From: Dactylonectria macrodidyma
Taxonomy: Eukaryota > Ascomycota > Sordariomycetes > Hypocreales > Nectriaceae
DNA: 64,000 bases
Reading direction: 5' to 3'
NCBI GenBank assembly: GCA_020744425.1
Contig: JAGMUV010000026.1
Location: forward strand, 434,001-498,000
The notes beneath the pieces were generated by a model. It saw nothing but the letters and a program-made list of their open reading frames with translations, was not told the DNA's origin and made no database searches. Below, one piece after another: positions 9,848-19,577 of this stretch (position 1 is the first letter of the stretch; each line of letters opens with the position of its first letter). The position numbers and the translations under genes were made by a program.

Positions 9848-11341
9848 CTAGGACTCGTCTTTTTCCGACTCGGAGGACGACGCATCTGATTCATCAGGGA
9901 TCATAATAGTAACCGTCCGCCCTGCCTTCTTAGCCTTGGCACGAACTTCGTTCACTTCGCCCCCCTCCGGACACTCCTGGTAGGTATGGCTGACTTTCTT
10001 GCACTTGAAGCACTTCCCTTCTTCGGCTAGCTTGCGGACCTCTGGGTCCTTAAAAGTCCATTTGCCGTCAATCTTGGTCTTTGAGTACTTGGGTGTTGGA
10101 GTTGCCGACTTCTTAGTGTCCTTCTTCCCAGTAGCAGCACTATCGCTCTTGCTGGTCTGTAACTTGCTGGTCTTCTTGCTGTCCTTCTTCGTTAAGGTCT
10201 TCGCATAGGCCTCTTCTACTACCGCGATGTCGCCAAGCGCTGCCGCAAAGGTGTCGAAGCTTACCTCTTCGGCAAAGCGCTGCGTAGCCACAGTACGTTT
10301 CATCTCCACTGGCACTTTGTCATAGAGCTCTTCCTTCCAATCCCTTTTGGGGATCTTAGCGTCGTTCGCTGTAGCCAAGAACTTGACGTAGAAGCTACGC
10401 CAGCTACCATTGGTATAGTATCTCAAGGCCTTGAACTCCTCTCGCGCCTTGATCTTCTTGTTCTTGTCCCGGAAGAGGGTCGTCAGGGCTTGGAAGACAT
10501 CTTCAGCGGTCTCGAAGGCGTCTTCCTCCGCGTTCTCGGGCATGCGGGGGCGTAAATAGGCAGCCGCGATACCCTTACAACGACCGAAAATATAATATAC
10601 CTTGTCCTCCTCTTCAGGGTAGTCTCGTGGGCCGTCGCGTCGCAGCTTGCGTCTGGTCTTGATGAGCCAGTCTTCGAAGTCCGGTTCCTTGCCATCATCG
10701 AGCTCGGGTGGGTCACTCTCCCGCTTCCGGCGCAGCTTGGTCTCGGCCGTTGTCTCGCTCCCGAGAGGCGTGTCTTCGCGGAGAGGGACAGTATGCTGTG
10801 CCGCTTTCAACCGTGCCAGTTCCTTATTGATCCGTGCCACCTCGGCGTGGGCCATCGCTTCGGCCTCAATTGCCTCATTGTGCTCTTTAATGAGTCGCTC
10901 GGTCGTCTCGACGTGCTTATTGTGCAGCTCGATAAGCTCGTCTCGCTGCCCTCTGATTGCCAATTGCTCGGCAAAATTGCGAATTATCGAGGCTCGCACC
11001 TCAGGGTATTTCTGGACCATCGATTCGATATTGTCGGCATCGATCGGGAGGTTCCTGAATCTCCCGTCCTGGTCTTTCACGTAGACTGTGAATCGGCCGT
11101 TGTCCGTGATCTCGCAGGTTCGAGCGTTCAAATCTTCTTCGATAGAATCTGCTGCGAGTCGCGCGAAAGGTCTGATAGATATCCCTTCGTCGTCTTCTGT
11201 ATTGGTAGTCCCTTCGCTGTCCTCGTCTACGGACTCAGCGAGGTACTGCTGGACCTGCTGATAAAAGGCGCTCTCTTGGCGTGCCTTATCGATGCCCTCT
11301 TTGTCAGCGCTCCACGCGCCCAACTCAGAGCTCCTGGTCAT
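9848..11341 (-). CDS. gag: Chromovirus Gag (capsid/nucleocapsid) protein
   Basis: A 497-residue ORF with an ATG at 11341, immediately downstream (sense) of the 5' LTR and leader. The middle has a helical, charged capsid-like region (DFEDWLIKTRRKL ... FEALRY/FKALRYYTNGSW). A Lys/Ser/Thr-rich segment is followed by one CCHC zinc knuckle CFKCKKVSHTYQEC (C-x2-C-x4-H-x4-C) near residue 445. The end is acidic and Ser-rich (SDASSSESEKDES). Gag assembles the cytoplasmic particle and binds the genomic RNA. The stop lies 26 nt before the first possible pol initiator, while the pol frame overlaps the gag end by 43 nt. A short A-run (GGAAAAAG) in the overlap is the only visible slip-prone sequence, and it is not a canonical heptamer. 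Confidence 0.9.
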   Translation of the reverse strand: MTRSSELGAWSADKEGIDKARQESAFYQQVQQYLAESVDEDSEGTTNTEDDEGISIRPFARLAADSIEEDLNARTCEITDNGRFTVYVKDQDGRFRNLPIDADNIESMVQKYPEVRASIIRNFAEQLAIRGQRDELIELHNKHVETTERLIKEHNEAIEAEAMAHAEVARINKELARLKAAQHTVPLREDTPLGSETTAETKLRRKRESDPPELDDGKEPDFEDWLIKTRRKLRRDGPRDYPEEEDKVYYIFGRCKGIAAAYLRPRMPENAEEDAFETAEDVFQALTTLFRDKNKKIKAREEFKALRYYTNGSWRSFYVKFLATANDAKIPKRDWKEELYDKVPVEMKRTVATQRFAEEVSFDTFAAALGDIAVVEEAYAKTLTKKDSKKTSKLQTSKSDSAATGKKDTKKSATPTPKYSKTKIDGKWTFKDPEVRKLAEEGKCFKCKKVSHTYQECPEGGEVNEVRAKAKKAGRTVTIMIPDESDASSSESEKDES

Positions 11342-11495
11342 GTCGACTGCTGATTGGTTCCAGTCAACGGTGGTTTGCTGTTCGTGCCTGCGTCTCGCTG
11401 CAGGTAGGCGGATCTATAGTCGGATCCGACGCGACGATTAACCTCGCACTGACGCGCGTCAGAGTTAATCAAGATGTAGGTGGAAAGAATAAATG

Positions 11496-11505
11496 ATCGT
11501 AGTAT
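11496..11505 (-). other. Probable self-priming primer binding site
   Basis: Directly after the 5' LTR (sense) lies TTATACTACGAT. Ten nucleotides of it (11496-11505, plus strand ATCGTAGTAT) are the exact complement of ATACTACGAT inside the LTR at 11561-11570. There is no TGG-initial tRNA-complementary site. This matches the arrangement of Tf1-type self-primed elements, where the 5' end of the RNA folds back as primer. The transcription start position is inferred. Confidence 0.55.
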
Positions 11506-11507
11506 AA

Positions 11508-11705
11508 TGTCACGGGCCAGATGAGATCAACTCAAGAGGTAATGCCACTGTATTGCGAGAATACTACGATGAAGAGGAAAGAGAGAAAGCGGGCAGGCGC
11601 GTAGACGCGTAGACGCGTTGATAGTCCCTGTGGCCTGCCCCGTGCGTCCTAGTTACATATCGACCCCACCCTGGGTCCAGCACTCCAGACGCTCCCGTCA
11701 CGTCA
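11508..11705 (-). repeat. 5' LTR of the chromovirus
   Basis: 198 bp, differing from the 3' LTR at four positions that I counted (GAGA/GAGG, ACAT/ACGT, CCAG/CCGG, CACGTCA/CACATCA), all transitions. It would contain the promoter and start of the genomic transcript. Confidence 0.92.
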
Positions 11706-12160
11706 CTTATATTTTATACCTTAAATTGCAATTTTTAAAAAATTCTTAAAAATCTGAACTGTACTTAAAATATTTAAAACTTAATATATAGGCTAATTAT
11801 ATAATAACTTATGTAAAAACTTTTTATAAAATTTTACTTCTTTTTTTTAATAAAGTTATTAAGAAAAAACCTATTCGCACTGTGTACCTTCTTAATTTTA
11901 TATATAATAAGCTAATTAAAAATTTAAGAAAATTACTATACTATTTTCTTTTTCTTTAAATATCTAAAAATGATTTTTTTATATTTTTAATAATTATATA
12001 GCCTGTTTTGAAAATCTGATATTATTGCTTTTAGCTGTACAGTATGAGTGTCCGGCAAGCTTGTTTGACCGGCATGCTTATCATGTACGTTACTTAATAA
12101 TTAAGATTACTTAATATTTTTAACTGGCCTACTTTTTTTTAATTTTTAGAGAGTTATTTT
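11706..12160. other. Very AT-rich tract, no gene
   Basis: Dominated by A/T runs (TTTTTAAAAAATTC, TTATATATAATAAGC) in sharp contrast to the GC-balanced flanks. It directly abuts the chromovirus LTR. No coding potential was seen. It could be RIP-altered repeat DNA or an AT-rich island. Confidence 0.6.
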
Positions 12161-12712
12161 TGCTTATAGTGTAAATACTAGGAAATTTCAAGTGTTGCAC
12201 TCGCTTGTCTGTTGCACTCGCTTATCACGTATGTTATGTAAATTGAAGGCAAAATGAAGGGTCAAAAAACAGCAAAAACCGGCATTTTACACCCAAAAGG
12301 GTGACACAGATTAAACTGGCTGGACCAGGTTTTTGTGACCAATCTCGTCGAGGTTGGCATGCTTGCTTGCCCCACAATGCCAACGGGTAAGCAGTTAACT
12401 CACTCAATTGAAGGCTGAGGTTGAGTGGATTGCGTTGATTGCCACCCTGCTCTAAAAGGTAACCCTATTTGCAGCAAGCATGACCTATTTGGTCTTTCGC
12501 TCGCTCTATTGGTCACCGACTCAATGCTGCTCGGGATAAGCAACCCCGAGGTGGGCAACCCTCGCATCTGGATTCCTCCAACGACTCTCGCGTTCTAGTA
12601 TTTATTAGTCCTGTTGAGCCCAAGACTCACTCTGAAAACAACCTAGCAGATTCTTGCACTAGCTATGATCTCTTGACCCTGCACTTGTCTGATCAACTGA
12701 CGGCGAATCATC
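12161..12712 (+). promoter_or_regulatory. Upstream region of the dehydratase gene
   Basis: About 550 bp without coding signal. It contains two direct copies of GTTGCACTCGCTT (near 12193 and 12211) and a pyrimidine-rich stretch before the ATG at 12713. No specific factor site can be assigned. Confidence 0.35.
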
Positions 12713-14728
12713 ATGTCTAAACAATACTTGCAGTTCCCTTGTCTTCCAAGCGATGCCGAAGAGGATGGCATTCTGCGGCTCAATCGGTACTCGAGCTTCA
12801 TCACGAACGATCACGACTTCCCCCCTGCAAAGGTGAGTGATGAAACACTACTGGACTTTCACCTGCCTTTCAAGAACTAAACTCCTCATTAGACGATGCT
12901 GTATGGGGCAGGAGTTCCGGATGAGCACTCTATGCAAACTTGCCCCCAGGTAGGCATCGCTTCGGTGTGGTGGGAGGGCAACCCATGCAAGTAAGTAGTC
13001 AGTGACACACCTGTATGCATCACAAGTAAGCTGATACTGGGAAATTTTGGCAGCATGCATTGTGAGTCTTGTTGATGTCTGGGCGAAGGAGGTATGTACG
13101 CTGACGGCAGTGATAAAGTGCTTGACATTGGCAAAGTTGCGAAAGAGTCTGTGCAGAGAGAGGGATTCATTGCATGGCAATACAACACAATCGGCGTGTC
13201 CGATGCCATTACCATGGGACATGACGGTATGAAGCTATGCCCAAGTGACAGGGCTATTCGTCGCTGACCAGAGCCAGGAATGCGGTTTTCGTTGCAATCT
13301 CGCGAGATCATTGCGGACAGCATCGAAACAGTCACCTGCGCACAGAGCCACGATGCTTGCATTGCCATTCCAGGCTGCGACAAGAATATGCCCGGGTGTG
13401 TTATGGGGATTTTGAGACACAACCGTCCATCCATAGTCATATATGGGGGCACACAGCGAAGTGGCTTCAGCAAACTGATGCAGCGGCCCATTGATCTCAA
13501 CACTCCGTCGGAAGCTCGAGGCGCATACGTCCTGGGAATGTTGGACAAATGGTCCAAGAGACCAGATTGCACGGCGCATGAAATCATGTGCGATATCGAG
13601 CAGAACTCTGTCCCAGGCCCAGGCGCTTGTGGTGGCATGTACACTGCCAACAGCCTCGCTATCGTGATTGAGATTCTCGGGCTTTCCGTTCCGGGATCCT
13701 CTTCATCGCCAGCCATGTCCCCGACAAAGTTAAGGGAATGCAGCACTATCGGTGGGGTAATCCGAACGTGCCTAGAGAAGGACATCAGACCCAAGCAACT
13801 CCTGACGAGACGGGCGTTCGAGAACGCCCTCACAGTGATAATGTGTCTTGGAGGCTCTACCAATGCCGTTCTTCACACCCTCGCCATGGCCAGGACAGCC
13901 AACGTTGAGCTAGTACTAGACGACTTTCAGCGCATCTCCAACAAGACACCCTACATTGCGAACATGCAGCCAACTGGGAAGCACAGCATGGAAGATCTGT
14001 TCAATGTCGGAGGCGTACCAGCTGTCACGAAACTCCTCATCGCTGGTAGTCTCTTAGACGGAAGCTGCTTGACAGTAACGGGCAAGACACTCGCGGAAAA
14101 CGTGGAGCCCTGGCCTTCGCTCGCCCAAGGACAGGAAGTCATACGATCTCTCGACGATCCCATCAAAAAGACTGGTCACATTGAGATCCTGCGAGGCAAC
14201 GTAGCACCGGGGGGAGCTGTCGCCAAGATCACTGGAAAGCAAGGTCTCTCTTTCACGGGAAAGGCGCGAGTTTTTGACAGAGAGAACGCCCTATGCACCG
14301 CGCTAGACCAAGGACGCATCCCCCGGGATGAGAACATTGTCCTCGTCGTGCGGTACGAGGGGCCCAAAGGTGGCCCTGGCATGCCAGAACAGCTGAGAGC
14401 CTCTGGAGCACTGATCGGCGGCAACTTCGACAATGTGAGCCTTATCACTGATGGGAGGTACTCTGGTGCCAGCCATGGATTCATCGTGGGACACATCGTC
14501 CCGGAAGCAGCAGAGAGGGGCCCGATTGCAGTCATTCAAGATGACGATATCATCACAGTCGATGCTGAGACACATCGCATCGATATGCCCTATGTCACAG
14601 ACGACGAGATCGCGAGACGCCTGGAGCAGTTGAAGCCTTTTGAGCCTCCCGTTACTCGAGGAACTCTGGCCAAGTATATGCATCTGGTTAAAGATGCGTC
14701 AAACGGAGCAGTTACAGACCTGTTTTGA
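12713..14728 (+). CDS. ILVD/EDD-family dehydratase (dihydroxy-acid or sugar-acid dehydratase)
   Basis: The five-exon model is 12713-12832, 12893-12990, 13054-13061, 13119-13226 and 13278-14728, giving about 594 residues. The family dehydrates dihydroxy acids or aldonic/uronic acids using an Fe-S cluster. The three cluster cysteines are present in [18 protein letters not shown] and [11 protein letters not shown]. Other family blocks are [40 protein letters not shown] and [11 protein letters not shown]. All introns are GT-AG. The third exon is only 8 nt and is needed to give the conserved NMHLLDIG. Length and the NPCN/NMH block fit both the biosynthetic enzyme and pentonate dehydratases. Because the neighbours are GH43, GH78, an epimerase and a sugar transporter, I favour a catabolic sugar-acid dehydratase; that is inference. 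The final long exon is intact. Confidence 0.85.
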
Positions 14729-14835
14729 TTAGTAGAAACCTGTTCTTAACACTCCTGCTTCTTGCTGAAAGCGTCCTCAAGTTACCTGTCATGTCGTAGA
14801 TGGCAGCATCGCTGTCAGTGTTGGAATGAGGATAG

Positions 14836-14921
14836 AAATGAGGCAAGGATCACGATCATCGTGAACTTGTTCACGATGAGAGTGAACGACCACAACTAGC
14901 ATCAGGCAGCAGCTTGCTGCC
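14836..14921 (-). repeat. 86-bp dispersed palindromic repeat, copy 1
   Basis: The reverse complement of 43319-43404 with few differences, mostly transitions. It contains the near-perfect palindrome CATCGTGAACAAGTTCACGATG and a GCAGCA/TGCTGC palindrome at one end. It lies just 3' of the dehydratase gene. Confidence 0.7.
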
Positions 14922-15868
14922 TATGATATCGGCAGATTGAACATAGGTATAAGAGGCCAACCTCGTCGCTCCCTTAGATAGAAGAAAGCAGTGAAAATAT
15001 AATCTCTTCGGCCCACACCCTTCGTTGCACAACTCGTTTCGTGAGAGTCAGTCCCTTGTTAGTGTGCATGTGGCACTAGGGGACCAACAACAAAACGCTG
15101 TCTTTGGGCTGATATGGGAGAGCGAAGCGAAAGCACTTCAGCCAATGATGCAAAGTCCGTTCAATTGCCCGTCTGATCAGCTCCGGGGGCCGTGACATCT
15201 TTGCACCGACCTGTTTGAACTCAGGCCTCGCGTTTTACAGTGTCTCTGGCGTGCGAGGCTTCCCTATGAGAGACGCTCGGCCTGCTGTGGACAATCCCGG
15301 CCGCATTTATCCATAGCGCTCCATAAGTTGTTGGGCCTCCCTCAATCCGCTCCGTCACTGGTCAACTGAATCAGGATGTTGTCGTGAAATACCCATGGTG
15401 CGGAGAAGTGGAGAGGTCTCCCGCATACCACTGATTAGGATGTAAAAGCCAACTTTTTGTATTCAGGATCGTCGCGGCTAACGATGCAGCTATTTAGCCT
15501 GAAGGCCTAACTGTCATCCAGCAGTCACCCAAACATCACCCAGGCATCTCGGCTTTCATGCGTCGCTCCCAACAATCCTCAGCCTGTCGTAGCCCCATCA
15601 GTCTCCCAAAACAGGATGGAGAAGGACCAAAACTCTCCCAGGGGTCTGGGTGCTTCTTCGACCGAGGCTCCATACTCATGTATCGGGTACGACACACTCC
15701 CGCCTAAGGCATCTTCACAGGCGCAACGCTTTTAGCTATAGGGTATACCATTTGTCACGGCATTTCACATTTGAATGACCAGATTACAAGCAAGCAAGAC
15801 TCAGGAACATAGTCAGGTCCAGGACGAAAACAAGACCGGCGTGATGCGATGATACTGTCACTCTGAGC
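14922..15868. other. Intergenic region, no gene recognised
   Basis: About 950 bp with only short, low-quality frames on both strands. It separates the dehydratase from the DUF1593-like relic. Confidence 0.4.
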
Positions 15869-16048
15869 TTATCTCGCCTGGAGAATGTTGATCATTTGCT
15901 CAGGGTGTATTGATGCGTTCAAATGGTAACTGGTCGTTGCGACGATGCCTTCTACCTCGAAGCGGTTCACATAGAGAGGGGAGTGCATCAGAGATTGTGC
16001 GTCATTAGGTTCATTTGCAATGTCGGGGAGTACCACTACACCTGGTCG
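15869..16048 (-). pseudogene. DUF1593-family (nucleoside-hydrolase-like) N-terminal fragment
   Basis: The minus-strand frame reads VVVLPDIANEPNDAQSLM, then LYVNRFEVEGIVATTSYH and HPEQMINILQA before a stop at 15869. The pattern TDIxNEPDDxQSL...YxNxFxxEGxxATTS...HPEQM is the start of DUF1593 proteins, a fungal and bacterial family with an inosine-uridine hydrolase-like fold, often secreted and associated with polysaccharide degradation. Only about 60 residues match and neither flank continues the domain, so it is a truncated relic. Its position in the sugar cluster suggests the cluster once had another hydrolase. Confidence 0.6.
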
Positions 16049-16171
16049 ACTCAGTGGCCAGAAAGTTGACGGAAGCTGCCAGCCAAGCAGAGGAAACGAG
16101 CTTGATGCGAAAGGCGTACATTTCTCAGAGTACAGAGGCAAGAAAAATGGTGTTACGCTGCAGTAAAACAA

Positions 16172-16733
16172 CTGATTTTCAGGTTTTCTTGCTTTCTCAC
16201 TCTTTATTAAATGAACCCTCGGGCTATCTGTTCGCCAGATGTTGACGGCGTTTCACACCGCGAAGCCGTATACTAAACGGAACATGTCGATGAGCTCTGG
16301 GCTGCGGCGAGATTGCCGTGTAAATTTAAGTTTTCTGAATGAGGCTAAGTTACCCCTAAGCGCTCTCAATCCGTTCATCAACTGTGTTTCAGGCGAGTCA
16401 CTGTGTACCAACCAACACGCCCCTAGGGAACTACTACGTAGCATCCGGAATCAATGAGCCGAGCACATCTCAGAAACTGCCGGTCATACTTACAAGGTCC
16501 CACTGTTAAACAGCCAATCGCTGATTTTACGCAGTGTCCTATCTGCGGCTACAGGGCCAGACCAACCTAAACTGAATTTAACCGACTTGACCGACATCTA
16601 GAGATCGACCAAGGGGTGTGTGCCACTCTGTTGCCCTTAACCCCACAATGGCTGGAGGGGATCCGACAGACCCTCGGCTCTGCATCCCCTTGATCCGGGG
16701 TGTTCGCCTCATCAGACTTGCCTTCCCCACCCG
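16172..16733. other. Intergenic/decayed coding region
   Basis: No gene can be supported. On the plus strand near 16525 a short CPICGYRARP stretch, then a stop, then EFNRLDRHLEIDQG could be a decayed zinc-finger N-terminus belonging to the fragment that follows, but frames are broken. Confidence 0.25.
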
Positions 16734-17261
16734 GTGTTGTTTTCCTGGCCCACGGCGCCGCTGCACCGCCGTCCAGAAGACCCGTCAACTTTCCGGCCGT
16801 CGTTCATTCGGGAGAACTTGGAACGAATCGAGTGGGTAGCGCCGCTAGAATGGCTTCGAGATTTGACAGCGTCATTTGGCGACCTGGATGTTGCGGTACG
16901 CTTCCGCGCTCTCGATTCCATAGAGCCAATCTACGCAGCCACCTATGATCGAGACGTAGAGGGTTCGTGCGACGCGTCGCCGATTCACAGATTCATCTTC
17001 ATTTGGATCTATATGTTGGAGGACGACTTCCTAGCCTGTGTGTGCCGGAGGGACCTAGTTAGCCTGCTCATCTTGGCCTGCTACGTCGTTCTGTTAAGGA
17101 CGATGAGGAATATTTGGAATATGGATGTGTGGGCAGAACAGATTCTCGTCAACATTCGAGAAGAGGCCATGGGGAACATAGACATGGCGAGATGGATGGA
17201 GTGGCCCCTCAAGGTTTCGGGCCTCCTGGACCCAGAAGAGACCGAGACAAACAGCGTGTAG
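16734..17261 (+). pseudogene. Possible fungal transcription-factor C-terminal fragment
   Basis: A 175-codon frame. From about residue 28 it has the composition and pattern of the C-terminal helical region of fungal Zn2Cys6-type regulators: IEWVAPLEWLRDL, FIFIWIYMLEDDFLACV, RRDLVSLLILACYVVLL, WNMDVWAEQILVNIREE and WMEWPLKVSGLL. No DNA-binding domain is joined to it, the first 25 residues look like out-of-frame sequence, and the upstream zinc-finger-like stretch is interrupted. It is therefore either a broken regulator of the sugar cluster or a gene whose 5' exons I cannot resolve. Function is inferred from weak pattern similarity only. Confidence 0.35.
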
Positions 17262-17865
17262 TCACGAGTGCATCCTCTGGTAGAGTCGGGCTTGGTGACA
17301 TACTCTCTCAAGAGCCAACAGTTCGTGTGGTTGGTTATGCGGCTGGTTGTTTCCGGAGTAGCGTCCGTCCGTAGTGTTCGCAAATCCGCTGGTTTTACGC
17401 ATTTGAAGATCCCCGCAAGGTCACACCCCACTGCCTCCCTCCACTGCCGGTTAATTCTTCTCCGGATTGTGCCGTGGGCCCGGACATCTACTAGAAAGAG
17501 AAAAGGAACACCCACACACTACCGGGCCAGGGGTACCAAGAACGGCTGCAGAGTATACACTATGGAAGGCGAATAACCGGAAAGCCGTGCGACCGACTCG
17601 GCCACAAATCCACCGAAGGCCAAAGGAAGGCAACTCAATCGCTATGCCGAAGATGGCATCTCGAGGCACATTGCACCGAACTGAGGGTGACTCCAGCCGC
17701 CTCAATTCTCCGTGATGGGGCAGGGGAAGTGGTGTAGCGATGCCCTACCTAATGGAGCTGTACGCCCCTACAATTAGATTGGAATACCTTGTGTCAGTCC
17801 CCGGACCGTAGACGTTGGTTGACTACCCCCAGCGTCTGGACTTCACGCAAAAAGCATCTGACAGC
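17262..17865. other. Intergenic region upstream of the epimerase
   Basis: About 600 bp with overlapping short frames on both strands and no recognisable domain. It presumably holds the promoter of the epimerase gene. Confidence 0.35.
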
Positions 17866-18807
17866 ATGGGCAAGCGAGTCGTGTTCACAGGGGGATCTGG
17901 GAAGGCTGGACAATGGGCTGTACAGAGCCTCTTGGAAGCCGGCCACAAAGTGCTTAACCTGGATCTTACGCCTTGTGCCCATCCTGACGTACATACCATC
18001 AAATGCGATATCACGGATGCTGGGCAGGTTTACAGCGCTCTCAACACGCAATTTCAGCTGACAGAACCTCTCGAGGCTGGCATCACCTCCCCTCCTGACG
18101 CGGCCATTCACTTCGCCGGAATCCCAAGGCCTCTCCTCGCGCCCGACAATGAAGTCTTCCGGGCTAACATCATGGGATTTCACAATGTCATTGAGGCTGC
18201 TGCTAAGCTCGGAGTCAAGAAAATCATTCTTGCCAGCAGCGTCACTGTGTATGGGGTTTCCTACGCCCAAGGCTGTAGGGACTTCGCCTCGTTTCCGATC
18301 GACGAGGAGTGTGAGGCGAATCCAACGGACCCTTACGCCCTTTCCAAGCTCATCGGGGAGACGCTCGCGCGGAGTTTCGCACTACGCTTCGATATCGATA
18401 TATACTGTTTGCGCATTGGCCGCGTTGTGGAGCCTCAGGAATACGACGATGTGTTTGAACATTACGTCTACAATCCTAATGTCTGGGACATACACGGCTG
18501 GTCGTATATCGATGCCCGAGATCTGGGCCAGATGTGCAACCGATGCCTCGACACCGATGGATTAGGGTTTCAAGTCTTCAACGCAACCAACGATACCATC
18601 ACAAACTTGCATCCGGCCTCGCAGTTCCTAAAAGATTTCTCCCCCAACGTCCCGTTCACCGCAGAAATGGAAGATTGGGAGGCGCCAATGACGAACAGAA
18701 AGATCCGACGGCTGCTTGGCTTCAAAGAGGAACACCCCTGGAAGAAATACTTCAGCAGATGGCGGGGTAGTGACTCGGCCCATGCTAATGACGACAATGC
18801 GCGGTAG
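17866..18807 (+). CDS. NAD(P)-dependent epimerase/dehydrogenase (extended SDR)
   Basis: 313 residues from the ATG at 17866; a longer frame from a TTG at 17815 adds nothing conserved. The Rossmann motif VVFTGGSGKAGQW is at residues 4-16. An acidic residue after the second strand (LNLDLTP), AIHFAGIP, ILASSVTVYG and the catalytic YALSK (Tyr-x3-Lys) follow in the order of extended short-chain dehydrogenases such as UDP-glucose 4-epimerase and uronate dehydrogenase. It is intronless and intact. There is no signal peptide, so it is likely cytosolic. With a sugar-acid dehydratase upstream and glycoside hydrolases downstream it may oxidise or epimerise a released sugar; the substrate cannot be read from sequence. 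Confidence 0.8.
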   Translation: MGKRVVFTGGSGKAGQWAVQSLLEAGHKVLNLDLTPCAHPDVHTIKCDITDAGQVYSALNTQFQLTEPLEAGITSPPDAAIHFAGIPRPLLAPDNEVFRANIMGFHNVIEAAAKLGVKKIILASSVTVYGVSYAQGCRDFASFPIDEECEANPTDPYALSKLIGETLARSFALRFDIDIYCLRIGRVVEPQEYDDVFEHYVYNPNVWDIHGWSYIDARDLGQMCNRCLDTDGLGFQVFNATNDTITNLHPASQFLKDFSPNVPFTAEMEDWEAPMTNRKIRRLLGFKEEHPWKKYFSRWRGSDSAHANDDNAR

Positions 18808-19577
18808 AGGAGGCTTGAATGACGGCCCCGGTTGGGAGTGCTGGCAGAGGAAAAGCTTCGCCACAGGGAGCTCAAGTATCGCCTCACAGTACAGCGGTAG
18901 TAGCTTAATTCAGTTCAGACTACACCCCCGCCCAGGCTGGCGATCAATTCCACCTCCACCTCAACTATTTCAATATTGTTGAAGTGGAAGGCCCGTGCGT
19001 CAATTCAATCAATTCAATCTCGTCTCGAAATTGAAAGCCTCAATTCCATTGCGATGGCTTCAACGTTGACCACCGGTTGAAACGGTTGAGATGGGTGGCG
19101 GTCCAGGGTAGCATTGGCTGTGCTCGAGAGCCGCTTCCAAGCAGGGTGCCCATGTATCAGTCGCCGATCGAATTCGAATCGAATTCGATCGAGTCTTTGT
19201 ATAATGCAACCCTCTTGAGATGCCCACATTCTGTAGTCTGTACAGGTTTGGATCAATTGTCTGAGGAAGTCTGGGATGAATTCTGGGCCGTTTGTTAATG
19301 CGACAATAGCTTTATTCGAGGACCAGCAGAAAAGTACAAATCCCATTGTGGTTGAACTTGTAGATTCTTCTGTTGAAATAGGTTCTTCATTGCCCATGCC
19401 GTGGGCGCCTGGCTCGTCCGCGGACCGCCCTCCCTAACCGATACACGAAAGACCAACTTATGATAATACATAGGCTGTGAAGAGCTTGACGAAGCGGCTC
19501 CAGATGGGAGGGATAATCAAGATGATGACGACCAAGTGAGGTGGAGTTGCAATACCCTCTTGCAGTGACATATCTGT
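18808..19577. other. Intergenic region between epimerase and LTR fragment
   Basis: No gene is supported. The stretch near 19010-19190 is rich in GAATTC/TCGATC-like short palindromes and GTTGAA/TTCAAC inversions and may be decayed repeat DNA. Confidence 0.3.

Larger units (their letters stand above)
5407..11705 (-). mobile_element. Ty3/gypsy chromovirus LTR retrotransposon
   Basis: A 6.3-kb element in minus orientation. Two 198-bp LTRs (5407-5604 and 11508-11705; sense ends TGAYGTGACGG...CCCGTGACA) enclose gag (9848-11341) and pol (5658-9821). Pol order is protease, reverse transcriptase, RNase H, integrase, chromodomain, which is gypsy order with the C-terminal chromodomain of chromoviruses. 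Both frames are open. I counted four differences between the LTRs, all G/A transitions. No target duplication is visible (CAATC left, CTTAT right), so one flank may have been rearranged. A polypurine tract adjoins the 3' LTR, and a probable self-priming site adjoins the 5' LTR. Confidence 0.93.

Noticed and set aside
5402..11710. 5-bp target duplication of the chromovirus
   Set aside because: CAATC on one side and CTTAT on the other do not match, and shifting the LTR ends by a few bases did not give a match.
19014..19397. 127-residue minus-strand protein
   Set aside because: No recognised domain, no intron that extends it, and composition typical of decayed repeat DNA.
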